This document shows, in pieces, positions 25,091 through 33,163 of a stretch of 64,000 nt of DNA; within the stretch, counting starts at the first letter, position 1, and the number at the start of each line of letters is the position of its first letter. The translations under genes were made by a program, and so were the position numbers. Where the stretch lies: NCBI GenBank assembly GCA_016709305.1, contig JADJNA010000022.1, positions 1 through 64,000 on the forward strand. Reading direction: 5' to 3'. Below the pieces are notes generated by a model that was given only the letters and a program-made list of their open reading frames with translations, made no database searches and was not told where the DNA came from. The stretch comes from Candidatus Villigracilis saccharophilus (GTDB taxonomy: Bacteria; Chloroflexota; Anaerolineae; Anaerolineales; Villigracilaceae).

Positions 25091-25846
25091 ATGAACAGTA
25101 AATATATATTCATTGCGTCTTTTATTGGCATCTTATTCCTGTCAGCCTGTAGCGCCTCGACACCTGCTCCCGCACAAACGGTATTACCAACTCCGATCGT
25201 CCCGTCTCAGACTCCGCCAAAAACTGCCACAGCAACATTGACCTCTACGCCTGTTCCGACAGCCAGCGAAGTACCCACAGTTATTCCAATGTATTTCAGC
25301 GAAGAGTTCAACACAGATCTCAACGCGTGGGAGTCTTTCCAAACGGGTGGAACAAATCCGCCAATCGTTAAGCTTGAAAACGAGTCGTTGCGTATTGATT
25401 TTTCCACAGCCGATACCTGGTTCTACGCTGTGCATACCGCGCATGAGTATTCAAATGTGTCAATCAGCGCAAGTGTTAACGGGCTGAGCGGTTCGGTGGG
25501 ACTGGTATGTAATTACAGTGAAGAAAACGGCTGGTATGAATTCAATATCGCAAGCGATAGAACATACAGTATTTTGTTTGGTCAAAGGCTGGCGGACGGT
25601 GTCGCAAAATATGTTCCGATCGCAAACGGCGTCGCCGATATCCTGGAATCTGGAAGTTTGAATTACGAGATCGGATTGATGTGCGACGAGAATAACTTGA
25701 AAGTATTCATTAACGGGGTCCTCTTCCGCAGCCCTGATATCACCCGTTATGATCTGACAGGCGGCAAAATTGGTGTTACAGCATCTTCATATAAAGAAAT
25801 TCCCGCTATCATACTTTTTAATTGGGTAAAAGTAAGTGAACAATAA
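25091..25846 (+). CDS. Lipoprotein B of the tandem family
   Basis: A 251-residue lipoprotein. Signal peptide KYIFIASFIGILFLSAC with lipobox Cys at residue 19, then a Pro/Thr-rich linker, then the same domain as its neighbours: SEEFNTDLNAWESF near residue 72, GSVGLVCNYSEENGWYEFNIA, YEIGLMCDENNLKVFINGV and GGKIGVTASS. The start at 25091 was chosen because the signal peptide begins there; an upstream start at 25055 lies inside the terminator. No clear ribosome-binding site is visible. It follows the terminator of A by only 17 bp, so its promoter must be in or near that hairpin, or it depends on read-through. Confidence 0.82.
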   Translation: MNSKYIFIASFIGILFLSACSASTPAPAQTVLPTPIVPSQTPPKTATATLTSTPVPTASEVPTVIPMYFSEEFNTDLNAWESFQTGGTNPPIVKLENESLRIDFSTADTWFYAVHTAHEYSNVSISASVNGLSGSVGLVCNYSEENGWYEFNIASDRTYSILFGQRLADGVAKYVPIANGVADILESGSLNYEIGLMCDENNLKVFINGVLFRSPDITRYDLTGGKIGVTASSYKEIPAIILFNWVKVSEQ

Positions 25847-25871
25847 GGGTTCGTTTTTTAACGACCTGGTG

Positions 25872-25900
25872 TTGTATCCAATTATCCTTTTTGCTATACT
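25872..25900 (+). promoter_or_regulatory. Promoter for lipoprotein C
   Basis: TTGTAT (25872-25877) and TATACT (25895-25900) are 17 bp apart. The start point would lie near 25907, about 30 nt before the ribosome-binding site GAGAGGA of the gene at 25938. Confidence 0.7.
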
Positions 25901-25937
25901 TTTTATGTCAAGATCAATATATAAATGAGAGGAAAAA

Positions 25938-26756
25938 ATGCGAACATCCCTGCGTCCGATCCTATTCCTGGTATTCATATTGCTATCTGTCAGTCTGGCC
26001 TGTTCGGCTGTAACAGGTGGCGGCAATAATAATGATGTTCCGCCTGTAAATGGTGGGGGCAACGATAATCCGCCGCTTGAACTGCCAACCACAGTACCCT
26101 CCATGGTTCAGCCCACAGTTGAACAACCTGTAATTGTTCAACCGACCCTTGAAGCGCCCACGTTGGAAGAGCCAACCGTTGGCCCTCAGAAATTCTATAA
26201 AGAAGAATTTGATGCGAATACAAATATTGAAAATTGGTCATACTTCACCACTGGCCCGGGTGGTGATGACTCAAACCTTGTTATTGAACAAAAAGGGGAA
26301 GGCTTGAATTTTGATCTCGGCGCTCTGGATCTATACGTTTATTACTTGTATGAAGGTGAAACCTACGAAGATGTAGCGCTGACCTTGGTCGCAGAAAACC
26401 AAGGGGTAAACAATAATAATGTAAGCCTGGTCTGCAGGCTGGATTATGATAATTCAGAATGGTATGAATTTAGTTTTGAAAGTGGCGGCGTCTGGTTTTT
26501 ATATGCATATCAGGACGGCTATAATACCCTCGACAATGGCGGCTCCAATAAGCTTAACCAAGGGAAGGCGACCAACGAATATGGCATGACCTGTGAAGGG
26601 AATACGATTACCATGTACATTAATGGGGAGAAGATCAAGGAATATAATGATAGGAACTATAACTTTAGTGAAGGGCAGGTTGGTTTCAATATTTCTTCCT
26701 TGAATGTCCTGCCGGTTACAGTGGAAGTTCATTCTTTTGATATCGCAGAGCCATAA
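25938..26756 (+). CDS. Lipoprotein C of the tandem family
   Basis: A 272-residue lipoprotein. Signal peptide ILFLVFILLSVSLAC with lipobox Cys near residue 22, then a Gly/Asn stretch GGGNNNDV and a Val/Pro/Thr linker, then the shared domain: KEEFDANTNIENWSYF, NNNNVSLVCR, WYEFSFESGG, YGMTCEGNTITMYINGEKI and FSEGQVGFNISS. It is closest to A in the GNTxTxYINGE stretch. GAGAGGAAAAA precedes the ATG. It has its own promoter and terminator. The family's role at the cell surface is unknown. Confidence 0.85.
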   Translation: MRTSLRPILFLVFILLSVSLACSAVTGGGNNNDVPPVNGGGNDNPPLELPTTVPSMVQPTVEQPVIVQPTLEAPTLEEPTVGPQKFYKEEFDANTNIENWSYFTTGPGGDDSNLVIEQKGEGLNFDLGALDLYVYYLYEGETYEDVALTLVAENQGVNNNNVSLVCRLDYDNSEWYEFSFESGGVWFLYAYQDGYNTLDNGGSNKLNQGKATNEYGMTCEGNTITMYINGEKIKEYNDRNYNFSEGQVGFNISSLNVLPVTVEVHSFDIAEP

Positions 26757-26779
26757 ACAAATTTGAGGTCTATCTTGAG

Positions 26780-26808
26780 CCGCTCCAATAACATGAAGCG
26801 GTTTTTTT
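26780..26808 (+). terminator. Terminator of lipoprotein C
   Basis: CCGCT and AGCGG form a short stem around a 12-nt loop, followed by seven T. The stem is short, so it is a moderate terminator. Confidence 0.65.
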
Positions 26809-26894
26809 ATGCGTATCTAATGTCTTGTTAACAGAATTCTTGCATACATAGCTTAATATTTATTTATTGAAAACTACAAGCAAGGAGTAACCAC

Positions 26895-28793
26895 ATGGCA
26901 AAAATCATCGGCATTGATCTCGGTACGACGAACAGTGTTGTCGCTGTTATGGAAGGCGGCACCCCCACTGTTATTACCACTGCAGAGGGCGGACGGCTGT
27001 GTCCATCCATTGTTGCGTTCAACAAGAACGGCGAGCGCATGGTTGGACAGACTGCCAAACGACAGGGTGTTATAAATTCAGATAACACGATCTATTCTAT
27101 TAAACGCTTTATGGGCCGCCACTTTGAAGAAACCAGCGTTGAGCGCGGCATGGTTCCATTCAAGGTGGTTGAAGGGCCATCCAATGATGTGCGCGTCAAG
27201 ATCCCCGTGACAGGGAAGGAATATTCTCCGCAGGAGATCAGCGCGATGGTGTTGGGTAAACTCAAATCAGACGCTGAAGCGTATTTGGGTGAACCTGTTA
27301 CGCAGGCGGTTATTACTGTTCCTGCATATTTTAATGACAGCCAGCGTCAGGCAACCAAAGACGCGGGCAAAATCGCCGGTCTGGAAGTCTTACGTATCAT
27401 CAATGAACCCACCGCCTCTGCGTTGAGTTATGGTCTCGACAAGAAAAAGAACGAAACGATTCTGGTATTTGACCTTGGCGGTGGTACATTCGATGTGTCT
27501 GTGCTCGAAGTCGGCGAAGGTGTGATCGAAGTCAAATCCACGAATGGCGATACCCACCTTGGTGGTGATGACTGGGATCAGAAGATCACCAACTGGGCAG
27601 CAGATGAATTCAAGAAGGATCAGGGCATTGACCTGCGCAGCGACAAGCAGGCGTTACAACGCTTGCGTGAAGCTGCAGAGAAAGCCAAGATCGAGCTTTC
27701 CACAGTGATGGAAACCGAGATCAACCTGCCCTACATCACTGCCGATGCGAGCGGACCGAAGCACCTGCAGTTAAAACTCACGCGCGCAAAATTTGAACAG
27801 ATGACAGCCGATCTGCTCCAGCGCTGCCGTAAACCATTTGAAGCGGCGCTCAAAGACGCTGGCCTCTCCGCGGACAAGCTCGATGAAGTGGTGTTGGTCG
27901 GCGGTTCATCACGCATGCCAATGGTTCAGGACCTGGTCCGCAGTTTGACGAATGGCAAGGAACCGAACAAAGGCGTCAACCCGGATGAAGTTGTGGCGAT
28001 CGGTGCGGCCATTCAGGCTGGTGTGCTTGCCGGCGACGTGAAAGATATTCTATTGTTGGATGTCACCCCGCTTTCCCTCGGTGTGGAGACCATGGGTAGT
28101 GTTATGACCGTGATGATCGAACGCAACACGACCATCCCCGTGCGCAAGACCGAAACATATTCGACAGCCGCTGACAATCAGACCGCTGTTGATATTCACA
28201 TCCTGCAAGGTGAACGCCCACTTGCCAATGACAACATGAGCCTTGGAAGATTCCGCCTCGATGGCATCCCGCCGGCCCCTCGTGGTGTTCCTCAGGTCGA
28301 AGTGACTTTCGACATTGATGCCAACGGCATTCTGCATGTAACAGCCAAGGACAAAGCTTCCGGTAAGGAGCAGAAGATCACCATCACTGCTTCCACGAAT
28401 TTGAACAAGAATGATATTGAACGCATGGTTCAGGAAGCGCGCCAGAATGAGGCTGCGGATAAACAACGCCGCGAATTGATCGAGGTCAAGAACAATGCTG
28501 ACAACCTCGTATATCAAACCGAAAAGGCACTGCGTGAACTTGGTGATAAGGTTCCATCGGCGGAACGCGGCTCCATCGAAACCCAGATCAACGATCTAAA
28601 GCAGGCTGCGCAAAGCGATGATGTGGCCAATATTAAGAAGCACACTGAGACCCTGCAAAACGCATTCCACGCCTTGAGCCAGCAGTTATATTCACAAGGT
28701 GATCCGCAGGCACAGGGACAGGCGCAGCCTCAAGGCGGCGGTAAGTCTGCCCCGCAGGACGGCGATGTGATAGATGGTGAAGTGAAAGAGTAA
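26895..28793 (+). CDS. dnaK: Chaperone DnaK (Hsp70)
   Basis: A 632-residue Hsp70. The ATPase domain shows GIDLGTTNSVVAV at 5, YFNDSQRQATKDAG, LRIINEPTASAL, LVFDLGGGTFDVSVLE and VLVGGSSRMP. The substrate domain runs from about 390 (LLDVTPLSLGVET, VQVEVTFDIDANGILHVTAKD-like) and a helical lid ends in GDVIDGEVKE. It folds proteins with DnaJ and GrpE. Neither dnaJ nor grpE is nearby, so it is a stand-alone copy. AAGGAG lies 8 nt before the ATG. No CIRCE-type operator (TTAGCACTC repeats) is visible in the 86-bp leader. A terminator follows. Confidence 0.98.
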   Translation: MAKIIGIDLGTTNSVVAVMEGGTPTVITTAEGGRLCPSIVAFNKNGERMVGQTAKRQGVINSDNTIYSIKRFMGRHFEETSVERGMVPFKVVEGPSNDVRVKIPVTGKEYSPQEISAMVLGKLKSDAEAYLGEPVTQAVITVPAYFNDSQRQATKDAGKIAGLEVLRIINEPTASALSYGLDKKKNETILVFDLGGGTFDVSVLEVGEGVIEVKSTNGDTHLGGDDWDQKITNWAADEFKKDQGIDLRSDKQALQRLREAAEKAKIELSTVMETEINLPYITADASGPKHLQLKLTRAKFEQMTADLLQRCRKPFEAALKDAGLSADKLDEVVLVGGSSRMPMVQDLVRSLTNGKEPNKGVNPDEVVAIGAAIQAGVLAGDVKDILLLDVTPLSLGVETMGSVMTVMIERNTTIPVRKTETYSTAADNQTAVDIHILQGERPLANDNMSLGRFRLDGIPPAPRGVPQVEVTFDIDANGILHVTAKDKASGKEQKITITASTNLNKNDIERMVQEARQNEAADKQRRELIEVKNNADNLVYQTEKALRELGDKVPSAERGSIETQINDLKQAAQSDDVANIKKHTETLQNAFHALSQQLYSQGDPQAQGQAQPQGGGKSAPQDGDVIDGEVKE

Positions 28794-28809
28794 ATTGCAA
28801 AGTGAACAA

Positions 28810-28842
28810 AAAACGGTGACCGATTAACGGTCACCGTTTTTT
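28810..28842 (+). terminator. dnaK terminator
   Basis: AAAACGGTGACCG and CGGTCACCGTTTT form a perfect 13-bp stem around ATTAA, followed by TT. A strong terminator. Confidence 0.92.
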
Positions 28843-28882
28843 GTTGTTTGGCCAAGGGAAATAAACCTCGAAACTGGAGCGA

Positions 28883-29629
28883 TTATCCCTGAGTTGGGCG
28901 CGGTGCTGCCGGGGCGACCGGCTTTTTATTTTGCGGGAAATATTTGTCGATCACACCCACAAGAATCCGATACATCAACAGGAAGATCAAGCTCCCGGCT
29001 GTGTACCAGTAATAATTTTGCGCCCAGCTCGAGCTGGTGTCTGTTCCGCTAAAGATACCGTGGAAGATCCCGAGCAGATACATTCCAAAACTGCCGTAAT
29101 GCAGGAAACGCCATGATTTTTGCCCGATGATCGGGCGGATATAAAACGTGATGGCAAGGATCGCCCATGCGTAGAATCCGATCTGCCCCATGCCAACCCA
29201 AAACGGGCGGTACGCCACGGTGCTGAATGGGATGAGCAGCTGCAGCAGAGTGAATTTTATATAGTGGTCGCCAAGAATTACGATCGCGTGAAAAATTGCG
29301 AACGCCAGCCCCAGCAAACTGACATACTCATGAATGGCAAATGCGGCGGGCGCGCCCGGCCACAGCCGTGCCATTTTGTTGGTAATGCTAAGCCCCAATG
29401 CCATGGAGAGCCACAGCAGGGACAAAGAGACGAAAGCGGTTGCGCGTGAAAGATACCAGTATGCTTTGGGGGCATCACCACCCAGCGAAAATGCCATATT
29501 GGGCAGCCAGGCTGGTAGAAGCAATACTGCCACAAGCAAACCGGCTGTCATGGAAACCAGGAACATTACAAATGATTGCAGGTTGACCGATGATTCATTA
29601 AATTCAATTTGATCTGATGAGTTAGCCAT
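28883..29629 (-). CDS. Ferric-reductase-like transmembrane protein
   Basis: A 248-residue membrane protein with six to seven spans of the ferric reductase/cytochrome b type. Candidate haem-ligand His are in AIHEYVSLLG and AIFHAIVILGD in one part and LHYGSFGMY and GIFHGIFSG in another, in the spacing expected for paired haem ligands across two helices. It should pass electrons through the membrane with bound haem. It has no FAD/NAD domain. The preceding gene is the flavin transferase ApbE, 14 bp away (29629 to 29643), so the two are in one operon with the Gly-rich and PepSY genes. An electron-transfer role is a fair inference. Confidence 0.8.
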   Translation of the reverse strand: MANSSDQIEFNESSVNLQSFVMFLVSMTAGLLVAVLLLPAWLPNMAFSLGGDAPKAYWYLSRATAFVSLSLLWLSMALGLSITNKMARLWPGAPAAFAIHEYVSLLGLAFAIFHAIVILGDHYIKFTLLQLLIPFSTVAYRPFWVGMGQIGFYAWAILAITFYIRPIIGQKSWRFLHYGSFGMYLLGIFHGIFSGTDTSSSWAQNYYWYTAGSLIFLLMYRILVGVIDKYFPQNKKPVAPAAPRPTQG

Positions 29630-29642
29630 TTCTTATATCTCC

Positions 29643-30563
29643 TTACAAATATCCATTTATTCCTTGACTATATAAAATCGTGCCGCTTTCAAGGATAATC
29701 AGCCCCGCCAGATTTTTGGATTCCAGCCAGGCGAGACCATCTTTACTTCCACGGATCAACACTGACTTTGCGGCTGTTTCCGCTTCGACAGCAGTCGGCG
29801 CCACGATGGTGGCAGAGACGACGTCTGACTCGGCTGGCAAACCGCTATGCGGATCAATTATATGATGGCGTAGTTGACCGCCTTGCATCCAGCGCCGGCG
29901 GTCGGTGGATGAGGTCGCTACCCCGCAGCCGTGATCAAAATACATCATCCCCATGTAACCACTGCTTCGATCAAAAGGTCTGTGTACGCCGATCTCCCAG
30001 GGATTGCCATTTAGGAGGGGGCCGCTCATGAAAATATCTCCGCCGCAATTCATCAATGCAGAACCGAGATGCTTGAGACGGTGAACCACTTGTTCAGCCG
30101 CCCAGCCTTTGGCGATACCGCCAAAATCGAGTTGTACATCTGCGGGAAGACATATGCTTCGGGTTGATTCATCCCATGTTAATGAAGCCAGTGAACGAAC
30201 AATCGGCGGCTTAGATTCATACGGGGAAAGGTTCTGACCCGCCAGTAATCCGAAATCGCGGTCATATCCTGATTCGATCACAGCTGCGGCGATGGTTGGT
30301 GTTACCAGACCGTCTGTATATTTTTCAGCGGACAGGGCGGATTGAAAGACCCGCCAGAGAGTCTCAGAAACCGGAACGAGCTGGTCGCTCGCCCGGTTTA
30401 GCAGGGTCAACTCACTATCTATGCGGAAACGGCTCAAAACCTGTTCCCATTCCTCGAACCAACCTGGTACATCTGCCAATTCGATGGGGGATTTGTCTGA
30501 GCCGTTATCCACACAGACGAGCATTTCAGTGCCCATGGCACGGAATTGTAAGCGGTGGACCAT
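29643..30563 (-). CDS. apbE: FAD:protein FMN transferase, ApbE family
   Basis: A 306-residue ApbE: MVHRLQFRAMGTEMLV at the start, ELTLLNRASDQLVPVS near 65, LDFGGIAKGWAAEQV in the middle (the flavin-transfer site) and HHIIDPHSGLPAESD then TAVEAETAAKSVLI. It covalently attaches FMN to Thr/Ser of partner proteins. Signal peptide is absent, so either it works inside or it is moved by another route. The ATG at 30563 overlaps the stop of the Gly-rich gene in one reading (TAATG). An open frame upstream of that ATG reads through the Gly-rich gene antiparallel to its codons and is not part of ApbE. Likely target: a membrane electron carrier in this operon. Confidence 0.92.
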   Translation of the reverse strand: MVHRLQFRAMGTEMLVCVDNGSDKSPIELADVPGWFEEWEQVLSRFRIDSELTLLNRASDQLVPVSETLWRVFQSALSAEKYTDGLVTPTIAAAVIESGYDRDFGLLAGQNLSPYESKPPIVRSLASLTWDESTRSICLPADVQLDFGGIAKGWAAEQVVHRLKHLGSALMNCGGDIFMSGPLLNGNPWEIGVHRPFDRSSGYMGMMYFDHGCGVATSSTDRRRWMQGGQLRHHIIDPHSGLPAESDVVSATIVAPTAVEAETAAKSVLIRGSKDGLAWLESKNLAGLIILESGTILYSQGINGYL

Positions 30564-31014
30564 TAGGAGCCGCCTGTGCCTCCGCCGCCACCCCCCCGCC
30601 GCCCCCACCAGTTGCAGGTGGCGGCGGGGCTGTCCCGCCACCACCCCCGCCACCACCTGTGGCGGGGCCGGGGTCAGCTGCTGCCATAGAGCCTCCGCCA
30701 CCCCCGCCGCTGTCATTATTTCCACCGCCTCCGCCGCCCCCGCCGCGGCGTTGTTGTTGAATGACGACAACAACCTGTTTTGGTTCGGCTCCGCCAAAAT
30801 ATACTTTTCCAACTTGAGGTACTGACTGGACTGCAACATCCGCATTGGCTGTTGATGGGTCAGTACCGGTTTGTTGCTGTGAGCGTTCCAGAGCAGAGGC
30901 GCGATCCGGACCAGCGAACAGATTCCAGCATGCTAAAGTGGTGACCATGGATACGGTCGCGATAGCCACTTGAACATCGTTCCAGTTTTTAGGTGCGAGT
31001 TTATTACTTGCCAT
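30526..31014 (-). CDS. Membrane-anchored Gly-rich protein, possibly frameshifted at its end
   Basis: A 162-residue protein as read. An N-terminal span (VQVAIATVSMVTTLACWNLF) is followed by an exposed stretch QQQTGTDPSTANADVAVQ and a run of Gly blocks: GGGGGGGG, GGGGGGS and GGGGGGGG. AGGAG precedes its ATG. The C-terminal frame overlaps ApbE by 38 bp. If one G is dropped from the G7 run at about 30590-30597, the protein would instead end GGTGGS at a TAA that overlaps the ApbE ATG (TAATG), a more natural arrangement. Family unknown; a flexible linker between membrane and partner is a plausible role. Confidence 0.6.
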   Translation of the reverse strand: MASNKLAPKNWNDVQVAIATVSMVTTLACWNLFAGPDRASALERSQQQTGTDPSTANADVAVQSVPQVGKVYFGGAEPKQVVVVIQQQRRGGGGGGGGNNDSGGGGGGSMAAADPGPATGGGGGGGGTAPPPPATGGGGGGVAAEAQAAPNGPPLTIPCHGH

Positions 31015-31043
31015 TGGGTCTGCTCCTACTTAATAGTTTGCTG

Positions 31044-31622
31044 TTAATCATCGTGCTCGTCTTCACCGCCGTTGTCATTGTCATGGTCTTCATCGTGGTG
31101 ATCATCATTCGTATTGCTGCTGTTATCGTTGCTGATGTTGTCGTTCGAGTTGCTGCTGCTGGATGACATGCCGGTGGAAGAACCGCCGCCATTATCTGCA
31201 CTGTTTCCGCTGCTGCCAACCCAGGTTGACTGGCCACCAGCAATATAAGTGACCGGTAATTTTGAAATGGACAGGATATTTCCATCCAGACCCACATAAA
31301 CCAGATCGCCAGACGAGAATGTCACCATATACGCATCCACTCCATTAAGTTTCGCGTTCTCGGCGGCATATAGGTCAGTGCGCCCAATCACGTTGGATGC
31401 CAGATCGGCCGCCTGTTCAATTGTCATAGCGCCGCTTACGGTGCTGGATGTTCCAGTGATCATCGTGTTGACGGGTTGCGCCTGCGATTGAGTTTGCTGT
31501 TGCGCGGCTTCTGTTGCAACGCCGGTTTGAACGATCTTCTGATAAGCTGAAGCTACCCCAAACATTACGGCTAACATGAACGTGGTCAGTGCGGCTGAAA
31601 TAAACAATGTGCTTTTTCTCAT
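31044..31622 (-). CDS. PepSY-like membrane protein with acidic/His tail
   Basis: A 192-residue protein. Residues 1-32 contain a membrane anchor (LFISAALTTFMLAVMFGVA). A short Gln-rich stretch (AAQQQTQSQAQ) precedes a PepSY-like module: MTIEQAADLASNVIGRTDLY then LNGVDAYMVTFSSGDLVYVGLDGNILSI. The C-terminal third is Ser/Asn/Gly-rich and then strongly acidic with His (DDHHDEDHDNDNGGEDEHDD), able to bind divalent metal ions. The start is the ATG at 31622 after GGAG. It heads the minus-strand operon with Gly-rich, ApbE and ferric-reductase-like genes. A paralogue without the tail is at 33164. Confidence 0.75.
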   Translation of the reverse strand: MRKSTLFISAALTTFMLAVMFGVASAYQKIVQTGVATEAAQQQTQSQAQPVNTMITGTSSTVSGAMTIEQAADLASNVIGRTDLYAAENAKLNGVDAYMVTFSSGDLVYVGLDGNILSISKLPVTYIAGGQSTWVGSSGNSADNGGGSSTGMSSSSSNSNDNISNDNSSNTNDDHHDEDHDNDNGGEDEHDD

Positions 31623-31766
31623 TAGATTAGTCTCCTTTTGACTGTATATGGGATAGGTCGCTCTGCCTCTAAAAAGGTTACTGTCTGGCATATTAGGATT
31701 CACTTAGAAAAACCTTTCAAATCCGTTTGGCGGGAGCCTGCAATGATTTTGTTATATAATCCTGTC

Positions 31767-33110
31767 ATGAAAACACGCTTTAAACGTCTTTGGCTGATCC
31801 CCGTAGCCATTTTTCTGCTTATCGGTTTTTACTATTTTCCCCCTGTTCACAGTCGTCTGGCATGGCGTCTAGACAATGTAGTTGTCCAGGTAAAACATTT
31901 TTTTAACCCGCCGGACGAAGTCGTGTTCCAGCCCAGCGGGACATCGCCGCTCACCATCGAGACAGTTATCATGACGACTCGCGCCGAATACCAATTGACT
32001 CTCACGCCCCCCACTTTACTGGCGACTTCCACACTTAAGCCCGGCCCCACCGCCCGCCCAACGATCACCTCCACCCCTTTGCCCGCTTCGGTTATCCTGA
32101 AGGGAGTTAAATACGTTGACCAGCGCAACCGCTGGAATTACTGTGGACCAGCCAACCTGACCATGGCGCTCAATTTTTGGGGCTGGAAGGGAACCCGCGA
32201 TGATGTTGCAAAGGTCATAAAACCTGGGGAAGACGACCCCAAAAAGGATTTCATCGAACGCGGCAAGATAGACAAAAACGTCATGCCATATGAAATGGTG
32301 GATTTCGTCAACGACACCACCGATTTATCTGCGGTATATCGTTCCGGCGGGAATATAACCCTGCTCAAGAGTTTCATTTCCGCTGGATACCCGCCGATCG
32401 TTGAAAAAGGCTATTATGAGCGTGACTCAAACGGGTCAGTCAGTTGGATGGGACATTATCAATTCGTGACAGGTTACGATGATGCGACAAAGAAATTCAC
32501 GGTACAAGATACTTATCTTGACGGACCCAATTTCAAGATAAGTTATGATGAATTCGTCGAAGGATGGCGCGATTTCAATTACCTTTTCATGGTCGTGTAC
32601 CCGTCAGATAGTGAAGAGAAAATTCGCAACCTGCTCGGACCTTGGTCTGACGATCAATGGGCAAATCAGCATTCATTGGATATTGCAAATGAAGAGGTAT
32701 CCACGCAGGCCGGGTTCAACGCCTTCTTTGCCTGGTTCAATAAAGGCACGAGCCACATTCAACTTCTGCAGTATGCAGATGCCGCCGCGGCTTACGATCA
32801 GGCGTTTAAAATCTATGCTACCCTTGATACGGTCAAACGTCCCTACCGCATGATGTGGTATCAGACCGGTCCCTATAAAGCCTATTATTACAGCGGACGG
32901 TATGCAGATGTGATCAACCTGGCCAAAATAACTTTGGATAGTGTCAGCGGCGGTCCGTATTTGGAGGAAAGCCTGTACTGGCGCGGTATGGCTTATTACA
33001 TGGCCGGCCAGACCGAACTGGCGATTGATGATTACCGCTCTGCGTTAAAAGTCCACCCAAAATGGATACCAGCGACGCAGGCATTGCAGGACCTTGGTTT
33101 TCAACCTTAA
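31767..33110 (+). CDS. C39-like peptidase with C-terminal TPR repeats
   Basis: A 447-residue protein with an N-terminal membrane anchor (LWLIPVAIFLLIGFYYFPP). A Thr/Pro-rich linker is followed by a papain-like C39 domain: YCGPANLTMALNFWGWKG holds the catalytic Cys, MGHYQFVTGYDDATKKF the His, and VQDTYLDGP the Asp. All three are intact. From about residue 330 come TPR-like repeats (LQYADAAAAYDQAFKIY, AYYMAGQTELAIDDYRSALKVHP). It is outside the membrane and may cut or bind peptides. The ATG at 31767 precedes the anchor; an earlier ATG at 31743 is possible. It is divergent from the PepSY gene at 31622 and shares that intergenic region. Confidence 0.78.
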   Translation: MKTRFKRLWLIPVAIFLLIGFYYFPPVHSRLAWRLDNVVVQVKHFFNPPDEVVFQPSGTSPLTIETVIMTTRAEYQLTLTPPTLLATSTLKPGPTARPTITSTPLPASVILKGVKYVDQRNRWNYCGPANLTMALNFWGWKGTRDDVAKVIKPGEDDPKKDFIERGKIDKNVMPYEMVDFVNDTTDLSAVYRSGGNITLLKSFISAGYPPIVEKGYYERDSNGSVSWMGHYQFVTGYDDATKKFTVQDTYLDGPNFKISYDEFVEGWRDFNYLFMVVYPSDSEEKIRNLLGPWSDDQWANQHSLDIANEEVSTQAGFNAFFAWFNKGTSHIQLLQYADAAAAYDQAFKIYATLDTVKRPYRMMWYQTGPYKAYYYSGRYADVINLAKITLDSVSGGPYLEESLYWRGMAYYMAGQTELAIDDYRSALKVHPKWIPATQALQDLGFQP

Positions 33111-33112
33111 AA

Positions 33113-33144
33113 CATACATGCGGACTTTAATGTCCGCATGTATG
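33113..33144 (+). terminator. Terminator after the C39-like gene
   Basis: CATACATGCGGAC (33113-33125) and GTCCGCATGTATG (33132-33144) form a perfect 13-bp stem. It may work in both directions, since the PepSY-like gene at 33164 ends just beyond it on the minus strand. No long T-tract follows. Confidence 0.75.
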
Positions 33145-33163
33145 CAAGAAAAATTTATATACC

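Noticed and set aside
26809..26894. CIRCE operator before dnaK
   Set aside because: No TTAGCACTC/GAGTGCTAA inverted repeat is present in the leader.
28050..28517. Long minus-strand frame inside dnaK
   Set aside because: It is the shadow of a strongly coding gene and has no start signals.
30296..30825. Pro-rich plus-strand frames antisense to the Gly-rich gene
   Set aside because: They are the complement of glycine codons (GGC/GCC), without ribosome-binding site or family match.
31044..31622. FMN-binding flavinylation site in VSGAMT of the PepSY-like protein
   Set aside because: The known motif needs (S/T)GA(S/T). Here Met stands where the modified Thr should be, and the paralogue has no such motif. 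It fits the start of the PepSY module instead.
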